Shown piece by piece: positions 57,803 through 64,000 of a stretch of 64,000 bases of DNA; position 1 is the first letter of the stretch, and every line of letters begins with the position of its first letter. The position numbers and the translations under genes are program-made. The DNA lies in assembly GCF_010731715.1 (NCBI RefSeq), contig NZ_AP022587.1, forward strand, positions 682,001-746,000, written 5' to 3'. The notes beneath the pieces are model-generated. The model was not told the DNA's origin and ran no database searches. It saw nothing but the letters and a program-made list of their open reading frames with translations. The DNA comes from Mycobacterium stomatepiae (GTDB lineage Bacteria; Actinomycetota; Actinomycetes; Mycobacteriales; Mycobacteriaceae).

Positions 57803-57837
57803 GCGGAGGCACATGCGTATTGGCTGAGGAGGGCGAT

Positions 57838-58548
57838 GTGACGAAGCGGACCGCGCTGGTGACCGGCGCCAACGGGGGTATCGGAGCGGCGGTATGTGCT
57901 CAGTTGCGCACCATCGGCGTGACGGTTCGCACGATGGACATGGCGGACCCCGCCGACGTGATTGTCGACTTGTCCGCCGGCCCGATTCCGGACGAGGCCA
58001 CCGACGACGTCGACATCTGCGTGACCGTCGCCGGCGTTGTCGACACCTTCGCCCCGGCGCATTCGATGTCGGCGAAGAAGTGGTCCCGCGATATCGACGC
58101 TAACCTCACCGGATCGTTCCGCGTGATCCAGGCCTGCCTGCCGGGGATGCGGGAACGGCGCTTCGGGCGCATCATCGCGATCTCCAGCATGGCGGCTCAA
58201 CTCGGGTCCCCCGGCAAGGTCGCCTACGCGGCGTCGAAAGCCGGCCTCTATGGAATGATCCGCACCATCGCGATCGAGAACTGCGCGCTGGGCATCACCG
58301 CCAACTGCGTGCTGCCCGGCATGATCGCCACTCCGCCGGTGCTGGCGCTGCCCGAGGCCGACCAGGAGCGGCTCAGGTCGGCGGTGCTCAGTGGGCGCTT
58401 CGGCCGTCCGGACGAGGTGGCCGATCTGGTGACCTTCCTCGCGCGCGATGCCTCCGGCTACATCACGGCCCAGGAGATCGGCATCGACGGCGGACTGCAG
58501 TTGTACTCGCTGTTCGTCGGCCCCACCCAAACGGGCGCCGATGGTTGA
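57838..58548 (+). CDS. Short-chain dehydrogenase/reductase
   Basis: Protein of 236 aa from the GTG at 57838, which follows GAGGAGGG. It has the NAD-binding TGANGGIGAAV near residue 9. The catalytic Ser is in IAISSMAAQLGSPG, with YAASK (Tyr/Lys) near 141, and the C-terminal GRPDEVADLVTFLARDASGYITAQEIGIDGG is typical of FabG-like enzymes. The usual NNAG is replaced by VTVAGVV. It overlaps the monooxygenase gene by 8 nt, which indicates coupled translation. A role in oxidising an alcohol to the ketone used by the monooxygenase is plausible but unproven. Confidence 0.86.
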   Translation: MTKRTALVTGANGGIGAAVCAQLRTIGVTVRTMDMADPADVIVDLSAGPIPDEATDDVDICVTVAGVVDTFAPAHSMSAKKWSRDIDANLTGSFRVIQACLPGMRERRFGRIIAISSMAAQLGSPGKVAYAASKAGLYGMIRTIAIENCALGITANCVLPGMIATPPVLALPEADQERLRSAVLSGRFGRPDEVADLVTFLARDASGYITAQEIGIDGGLQLYSLFVGPTQTGADG

Positions 58549-60052
58549 CCGCGGCGTGGCGCCGCTGGACGTCGTGATCATCGGCGCCGGTATCAGTGGG
58601 CTGTGCGTGGCCCATCAGCTGCAGCGGGCCGGGTTTTCCTACCGGGTTCTCGAGCAGGCACGCGACATCGGCGGAACGTGGCGCGACAACACGTATCCCG
58701 GATGCGGATGCGACATCCCCGCACCGTTGTACTCGTTTTCGTTTGCCCAGCGGGCCGACTGGTCACGCTTGTTCGCATCCCAGCCCGAAATCTTGGAGTA
58801 CCTGCACGAGTTCGCCGCACAGCGCGGCGTGATCCGGCACATCGATTTCGCCACCCGGGTGATCTCGGCGCGCTGGGAAGAATCCCGGCAATCCTGGACG
58901 GTGGAGACCTCGTCGGGGACCGTGCTGGAATGCCGATATCTGGTCTCGGCGACGGGATTGCTGCGTCGTCCCCGCTATCCCGACGTCGCCGGGCGCACGA
59001 CTTTCGCCGGCAACGCGTTTCACTCCGCACGGTGGGACGATTCCGTCCCGCTACGGGGCAAGCGGGTCGCGGTGATCGGAAGTGGCGCCAGCGCAATCCA
59101 ATTCGTCCCCCGCATCGCGCCGGAGGTCAAGCAGCTCACGCTGTTTCAACGCACCCCGGGCTGGATCGTGCCGAAAGCCGACCGGACGTTCACGCGTCGC
59201 CAGCACCGGCTGCGGAAATTCGGGCCCTACCGGTGGTACACCAGGGCGCGGCTGTTCTGGATTCACGAACGACGGGTCGACGGTTTCGTCGACACGTCCG
59301 CCGCGATGGCGGATGCCGAACGCCTGGCGCGAACGATGTTGCAGCGCAAGATCGCTGATCCACAGTTGCGGGCAGCGCTGACGCCGGACTATGCGATCGG
59401 CTGCAAGCGCCTGCTGATTTCGAACGATTACTACCCGGCGCTGAGCCGCGATAACGTCACCGTGGTGATCTCGCCGATCGCCGAGATCACCGCCGACCAG
59501 GTGAAGACCGCCGACGGCCAATCACACGACGCTGACGTCGTCATCTATGCGACCGGGTTCGACACCCAGTTCGCCTTCTCCGACATCGAGATCGTCGGCC
59601 GCGACAGCGAACGGCTCTCCGATCGCTGGCGGCAGGGTTCCTCGGCCTACCTCGGCACGACGGTGTCGGGATTCCCGAACTACTTCGTCATGCTGGGCCC
59701 CAATTCCGCGCTCGGACACAATTCGCAGATCTTCATGATCGAGGCCCAGACGCGATACGTGCTGAGCTGCCTGAAAAACGCCCGGCGCCGAAAGCTTGGC
59801 GCACTCACCGTTCGGCCGACTGTCGAGCAGACGTTCAACGACTGGCTGCAGGGCCGCCTCGCCCACTCGGTGTGGCAGGCGGGCGGATGCCGCAGCTGGT
59901 ACCAGCATCCCGCCACCGGTAAAAACACCGCGCTCTGGCCCTCCTCGGCAATTGCGTTCTGGCGCAAGACACATCACGTTCGGCTGTCCGACTATCACAC
60001 CAGGCCCCGCATCGATTCCCGCCCTGCCGGCCCATTCGCCCCTACCAGGTGA
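58541..60052 (+). CDS. Baeyer-Villiger flavin monooxygenase
   Basis: Protein of 503 aa. The FAD motif is VVIIGAGISGLCVAHQL near residue 11, followed by IGGTWRDNTYPGCGCDIPAPLYSFSF. The type I Baeyer-Villiger fingerprint FxGxxxHxxxW(D) is exact at 155-165 (FAGNAFHSARWD). The NADPH motif is VAVIGSGASAIQFVP near 176. These enzymes insert oxygen next to a ketone to give an ester or lactone. The ATG at 58541 overlaps the SDR stop, so the two are one unit. Similar enzymes in mycobacteria oxidise cyclic ketones and activate thiocarbamides. The substrate is unknown. Confidence 0.92.
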   Translation: MVDRGVAPLDVVIIGAGISGLCVAHQLQRAGFSYRVLEQARDIGGTWRDNTYPGCGCDIPAPLYSFSFAQRADWSRLFASQPEILEYLHEFAAQRGVIRHIDFATRVISARWEESRQSWTVETSSGTVLECRYLVSATGLLRRPRYPDVAGRTTFAGNAFHSARWDDSVPLRGKRVAVIGSGASAIQFVPRIAPEVKQLTLFQRTPGWIVPKADRTFTRRQHRLRKFGPYRWYTRARLFWIHERRVDGFVDTSAAMADAERLARTMLQRKIADPQLRAALTPDYAIGCKRLLISNDYYPALSRDNVTVVISPIAEITADQVKTADGQSHDADVVIYATGFDTQFAFSDIEIVGRDSERLSDRWRQGSSAYLGTTVSGFPNYFVMLGPNSALGHNSQIFMIEAQTRYVLSCLKNARRRKLGALTVRPTVEQTFNDWLQGRLAHSVWQAGGCRSWYQHPATGKNTALWPSSAIAFWRKTHHVRLSDYHTRPRIDSRPAGPFAPTR

Positions 60053-60121
60053 AGCCCTCGCCTATCGCGGCCGACCCACCGGGGGCCTACCATCATGAGC
60101 ATTGGCGCAGGAGGGTCGGTC

Positions 60122-60994
60122 ATGGGTCAGGAGTTCAAACCGGATTTCACCCCGGATCCACGGTTGTATCCGTTTCAATCACGCTGGTTCGACAGCTCAC
60201 GGGGACGCATCCATTACGTCGACGAAGGAACCGGCCCGCCGCTGCTGCTGTGCCACGGCAACCCGACGTGGAGCTTCCTGTATCGCAACATCATTACTAC
60301 CTTGCGCGGTCAATTCCGTTGCATCGCACCGGATCATCTGGGCTTCGGGCTGTCGGATCGACCGGCCGGATTCGGGTACAAGGTCGACCAGCATGCCCAG
60401 GTGATCGGCGAGTTCGTCGATCACCTGGGACTCGACGGCTACCTGACAATGGGCCAGGACTGGGGCGGGCCGATCAGCATGGCGGTCGCGGTCGAACGTG
60501 CCGAACGGGTCCGGGGCGTCGTGTTGGGCAACACGTGGTTCTGGCCGGTCGATGTACTGACGACCAAGATCTTCTCTCGCGTGATGTCCAGTCCCCCAAT
60601 GCAAAAGGCGATCCTGCAGCGCAATTTCTTCGTGGAGCGACTCATCCCCGCGGGCACCGCACGCCGGCCCGGAGCCGCGGTGATGAACCACTACCGCGGT
60701 GTTCAGCCCAGCCCGGCCGCACGCCTGGGAGTGGCCGAGATGCCCAAGCAGCTCTTGGCCGCTCGTCCGCTGCTGGAGCGGTTGAGTCGCGAAGTGCCGG
60801 GCAAACTCGGTGCGAAGCCGACGCTGCTGGTGTGGGGCATGAAGGACTTCGCGTTTAGGCCGGGCCCAAGCATCCCGCGCATGCGGGCCCCCTTCCCCGA
60901 TCACGTCCTGGTCGAGCTCCCAGCGGCCAAGCACTTCATCCAGGAGGATGCACCCGACGAGATCGCCACCGCGATCATCAAGTGCTTCGGTTGA
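60122..60994 (+). CDS. Haloalkane dehalogenase (Rv1833c type)
   Basis: Protein of 290 aa, near the 286 aa of Rv1833c. The catalytic nucleophile Asp113 lies in GQDWGG with halide-binding Trp114. The second halide-binding residue Asn47 is in HGNPTWSF, and the catalytic His is in AKHFIQEDAPDEI near 270. It replaces halogen on alkanes with hydroxyl through an alkyl-enzyme ester. The ATG at 60122 with AGGAGGG 7 nt upstream is chosen over an ATG at 60095. Its natural substrate in mycobacteria is unknown. It is 70 bp past the monooxygenase gene, but orthology shows it belongs to the conserved backbone. Confidence 0.92.
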   Translation: MGQEFKPDFTPDPRLYPFQSRWFDSSRGRIHYVDEGTGPPLLLCHGNPTWSFLYRNIITTLRGQFRCIAPDHLGFGLSDRPAGFGYKVDQHAQVIGEFVDHLGLDGYLTMGQDWGGPISMAVAVERAERVRGVVLGNTWFWPVDVLTTKIFSRVMSSPPMQKAILQRNFFVERLIPAGTARRPGAAVMNHYRGVQPSPAARLGVAEMPKQLLAARPLLERLSREVPGKLGAKPTLLVWGMKDFAFRPGPSIPRMRAPFPDHVLVELPAAKHFIQEDAPDEIATAIIKCFG

Positions 60995-61007
60995 GAAGCC
61001 TGGAAGC

Positions 61008-62279
61008 CTAGGCGGCATGCTTGGCCAGCGCGATGCCGACTCGCACCTCGATGTCGCTGTACGTGATCGTAGGTGCTCGCGGTGGGGCCGCTGACCGGTA
61101 GGTCTGTCCGGTCGGTGCGGCGAATTCGGCTGTGTGGGTGTGATTTTCGTCGATGCCGGTGGTTACCCGCCAGCCGTCGGCCTCCTTGGCGTAGTTGCAT
61201 TGCTCGCACGAGCCGAGACCGTTGGCTGCGGTGGTAGGTCCGGCTTGGGCCCAGGGTCGCGCGTGGTCGCGATGCCGGATCGGCGCATCGCAGTAGGGCG
61301 TGCGACAACGTTGGTCACGCAGCTCGATAAAACTCGCCAAACCACGCGGGAACAGTCGCGCCCGTGACTCCATCGCCACCAGCGCCCCGGAACGGGGATG
61401 GGCATAGAGCCTCCGCAGCGTCGCTCGGGACCGCCGGTCGGCGACGGCGTCTGCGACCATTGCGCGGGCCACTGCGGCCGGGATGGGACCGTACCCGCAG
61501 ACGTCGGCCGCCGTGATGCCCTCGCCCAGCAGCGTTTCATCCGAGAGGACAAGGTTGACCACTATCGGTATGGGGACCGCCGCATCGCGCCCGGTGACCC
61601 GTTCGACGAGGGTGTCGGCCATCACTTGCCCGCGCGAGCGTCCGTCGCCGCGACTGTCGGCCTCGCGGCGCAGCGCCGCGTACACCGAAACTCCTTGGGC
61701 CACTGGCTATAGTGCGGTCAGGTAGGTCATGGTGTCGGGGGCCGGCCGGATCGTGACGGTGCGCTCATTCTCGGCTCTGGCAGCTCGTTCGACGATGGCA
61801 TGTGGATCCAGCCGGTACGCGATCACCTTGGCCGTGGCGGCCACCCGCGCATCGCCCATTCCGTTCAGGCCGGCCGGGTAGGCACACAACTCGGCATCCA
61901 ATGTGCGACGGTCCTCGACGTTCAAGCACGCGCTCTCCCGCACGATCAGCGTAGCCCGCCACTCGGAGAGCACGCCGGATTCGAGTGCCGCCAGAGTGTG
62001 TGGCATCTCGTGCACCAGGGCTTTGGCGAAGCCGAGATGTCGAGCGCCGCGGGCGGGCGAGTCCCGACGCGCCAGCGCGATCTCGCTGGCCACCCCGCGC
62101 CCGCGCTTTGCCGCGGGCATCCCGGCGGCCGCCTCGGCGGTTCGGCGTGCCGCGTCCAGGGCGGCCGCCGCTCGAGCCTGTCCCGCCGCGGCAGCCGATT
62201 TGATTCGCTCCAGCTCGGCGATGCGCTCGATCAGCGCCGATTGGTCGGTCAGTGAAGCACCCAGCTCAGTATCGAACAT
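61008..62279 (-). pseudogene. 13E12-type DUF222/HNH endonuclease gene with amber stop
   Basis: A 423-codon frame from the ATG at 62279 holds DUF222 (LIERIAELERIKSAAAAGQARAAAALD ... GMGDARVAATAKVIAYRLDP). TAG follows at 61707-61709 (codon 191), then PVAQGVSVYAALRREAD in the same frame. The C-terminal part carries an HNH domain (FIELRDQRCRTPYC, HRDHARPWAQAGPTTAANGLGSCEQCNYAKE). A single base change of TTG to TAG would explain it. This family is the mycobacterial REP13E12 group, which in M. tuberculosis hosts prophage phiRv1 insertions. No phage junction is seen here. Confidence 0.85.
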
Positions 62280-62318
62280 GTGTTCGACAATAGCGCGAGC
62301 CACCGACACAAAGTCTGT

Positions 62319-62519
62319 TCAGGCGACCGGAGGGCTCGCGCCGGCCTGCCAAGGGGGCCCGAATGGGCTGTTCAACTCGTACTCGAGCGTCGCCCGCTCA
62401 CGCAAAAAACGCCGGTAGTTGTCCAGCAGCTCCATCAGCTCCGGAAATGTCGCGCCACGGTCAATCGCCGGGTCGAGGTAGTCGAAGACTGTCTCGGGGC
62501 GGGGATCAATTGACTGCAT
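62319..62519 (-). CDS. Small hypothetical protein
   Basis: 66 aa from an ATG at 62517-62519; an in-frame ATG at 62540 gives 73 aa. It reads MQSIDPRPETVFDYLDPAIDRGATFPELMELLDNYRRFL-type sequence: acidic, helical, no membrane segment, ending in PPWQAGASPPVA. Its amino-acid composition looks like protein rather than antisense noise. It sits in the same direction as gcvB, 51 bp past the gcvB stop. I do not recognise a family. Confidence 0.45.
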   Translation of the reverse strand: MQSIDPRPETVFDYLDPAIDRGATFPELMELLDNYRRFLRERATLEYELNSPFGPPWQAGASPPVA

Positions 62520-62569
62520 GCCCGGACAGTAAGGCCGCACACCGACATGACCGCGCGGTAAGCGTCAGA

Positions 62570-64000
62570 TCAGGCGTACGACTCGATCGGCGGGCACGAG
62601 CACATCAGGTTGCGGTCCCCGTAGGCCCCGTCGATCCGACGCACCGGCGGCCACACCTTGGGCCGGAAGCCCTTGCCGAGCGGGTAGGCGGCCTGTTCCC
62701 GCGTGTACGGATGATCCCAGTCCGCGACCAGCAGGCACTCGGCGGTGTGTGGTGCGCCCCGCAGCGGATTGTCGTCGGCGGGCCACTCCCCCGCGCCCAC
62801 GCGATCGATCTCGCCGCGGATCGCGATCATCGCATCGCAGAACGCGTCGATCTCGTTGAGATCCTCGCTCTCGGTGGGTTCCACCATCAGCGTGCCGGCG
62901 ACCGGGAAGCTCATCGTCGGTGCGTGAAAACCGTAGTCTGCCAACCGCTTTGCGACATCGTCGACGGTCACGCCAGTCGACTTGGTGATGCCGCGCAGGT
63001 CCAGGATGCATTCGTGGGCGACCATGCCGTTCTCGCCGGTGTACAGCACCGGGAAGTACTCGTCGAGCTGACGGGCGATGTAGTTCGCCGACGCGATCGC
63101 GGTCAGCGACGCCGCCCGCAGTCCGTCCGCGCCCATCATCCGGATGTAGGCCCAGCTGATCGGCAGGATCGAGGCAGATCCGTAGGGCGCCGACGACACC
63201 GGGTGCCCCTCGGGCAGTTCGGGCGCATGCGGATGACCCGGCAGGAACGGCGCCAGGTGTGCACGCGCGGCGACCGGACCCACGCCCGGGCCGCCGCCGC
63301 CGTGCGGGATGCAGAACGTCTTGTGCAGGTTCAGATGGCTCACGTCGCCGCCGAACTTGCCCGGCCGGGCCAGACCCACCAGCGCGTTGAGGTTGGCGCC
63401 GTCGACGTACACCTGGCCACCGGCGTCATGCACGGCCGCGCAGATTTCGGCGATGTCGTGTTCGTACACCCCGTGCGTGGACGGGTAGGTGATCATCAGC
63501 GCCGACAACCGGTCGGCATGCGCGCCGATCTTGGCGCGCAGATCGTCGAGATTGACGTCGCCGTTTTCCTGGCAGCCCACCACGACCACCCGCATCCCGG
63601 CCAGCGCCGCCGATGCCGCGTTGGTGCCGTGCGCGCTGGATGGAATCAGGCAGACATCGCGCTGCGGTTCGCCGCGGCTGGCGTGATAGTCGTGGATCGC
63701 CAACAGGCCGGCGTACTCACCCTGCGATCCGGCGTTCGGCTGCAGTGAAACCGCGTCGTAGCCGGTGATCTGCACCAGCCACGACTCCAGGTCGCTGATC
63801 AGCCGGCGCATCCCCGGGGTGTCCGCCGCCGGAGCGAAGGGGTGCAGCCTGGAGAACTCCGGCCAGGTGATCGCCTCCATCTCGGCGGCGGCGTTCAGCT
63901 TCATCGTGCACGAGCCGAGCGGAATCATGCTGCGGTCCAGGGCGATGTCCTTGTCGGCCAGTGTTCGCAGGTAACGCATCATCGCGGTTTCGGTCCGGTA
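62570..64000 (-). CDS. gcvB: Glycine dehydrogenase (decarboxylating), C-terminal half
   Basis: The C-terminal 476 residues of the glycine-cleavage P-protein (about 940 aa) are in the window; the gene continues off the right edge. Visible elements are [17 protein letters not shown], the [23 protein letters not shown] segment, and the pyridoxal-phosphate lysine in [23 protein letters not shown]. The enzyme decarboxylates glycine and loads aminomethyl onto the lipoyl H-protein. It matches M. tuberculosis Rv1832. No lesion is seen in the part present. Confidence 0.96.
   Translation of the reverse strand, partial: YRTETAMMRYLRTLADKDIALDRSMIPLGSCTMKLNAAAEMEAITWPEFSRLHPFAPAADTPGMRRLISDLESWLVQITGYDAVSLQPNAGSQGEYAGLLAIHDYHASRGEPQRDVCLIPSSAHGTNAASAALAGMRVVVVGCQENGDVNLDDLRAKIGAHADRLSALMITYPSTHGVYEHDIAEICAAVHDAGGQVYVDGANLNALVGLARPGKFGGDVSHLNLHKTFCIPHGGGGPGVGPVAARAHLAPFLPGHPHAPELPEGHPVSSAPYGSASILPISWAYIRMMGADGLRAASLTAIASANYIARQLDEYFPVLYTGENGMVAHECILDLRGITKSTGVTVDDVAKRLADYGFHAPTMSFPVAGTLMVEPTESEDLNEIDAFCDAMIAIRGEIDRVGAGEWPADDNPLRGAPHTAECLLVADWDHPYTREQAAYPLGKGFRPKVWPPVRRIDGAYGDRNLMCSCPPIESYA

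Noticed and set aside
56905..57837. Long upstream extension of the second SDR frame across the first SDR
   Set aside because: Arg/Gly-rich out-of-frame reading of the first SDR; the real start is the GTG at 57838 behind a strong ribosome-binding site.

Overview
The window is high-GC actinobacterial DNA and reads as a chromosomal segment of a slow-growing, non-tuberculous Mycobacterium. Most genes match, in inverted order, the M. tuberculosis H37Rv neighbourhood running from about Rv1878 (glnA3, left edge) to Rv1832 (gcvB, right edge). These include bfrA, lldD2, adhA, apa, modABC, ndh, the urease operon, blaI, gnd1, guaB1, the Rv1842c/Rv1841c pair, glcB and an Rv1833c-type dehalogenase. It is not M. 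tuberculosis: oxyR is intact and sits here beside ahpC-ahpD, a full lon protease and a phosphoketolase are present, and PE_PGRS34, VapBC13, Rv1855c and lipJ are missing. The gene order recalls the M. avium complex, but I make no species call. Orthologue names rest on recalled family sequences and synteny; no search was run.

Layout. 0-10 kb: glnA3 (partial), an AhpD-like protein, a frameshifted MFS exporter, bfrA facing a bacterioferritin-associated ferredoxin across tandem IdeR boxes, an enoyl-CoA hydratase, a PPOX-type protein, the oxyR/ahpC-ahpD peroxide cluster and a GH13 enzyme. 10-17 kb: lldD2, a CGNR regulator, lon, a secreted protein, a Ddn-like protein and DNA-repair-like genes. 17-26 kb: a wrecked ferredoxin reductase converging on a broken Rv1868-type gene, then thiolase-like and CoA-transferase genes, a UppP paralogue, a frameshifted GNAT and an SDR. 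26-35 kb: phosphoketolase, CPBP protease, adhA, two small stress membrane proteins, apa and modCBA. 35-42 kb: an SDR, ndh and the ureABCFGD operon. 42-54 kb: an IdeR-controlled sRNA locus that looks like MrsI, blaI and a BlaR1-like protease gene, gnd1, guaB1, two CNNM/CorC proteins, glcB and an Rv1836c-type VWA protein. 54-60 kb: an accessory block of two regulators, an alpha/beta hydrolase, two SDRs and a Baeyer-Villiger monooxygenase. 60-64 kb: haloalkane dehalogenase, a broken 13E12-type HNH gene, a small ORF and gcvB (partial).

Two themes stand out. First, iron and redox control: IdeR boxes at bfrA/bfd and at the putative MrsI gene, OxyR sites at ahpC and a CRP-like site before ndh. Second, eight of about 65 protein genes carry disabling lesions (frameshifts, amber stops, a large internal deletion and a 17-bp inverted repeat at a frame break). 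This suggests gene decay, a draft assembly with residual indels, or both. No tRNA, rRNA, CRISPR array or complete insertion sequence was seen. No gap between features exceeds 300 bp.
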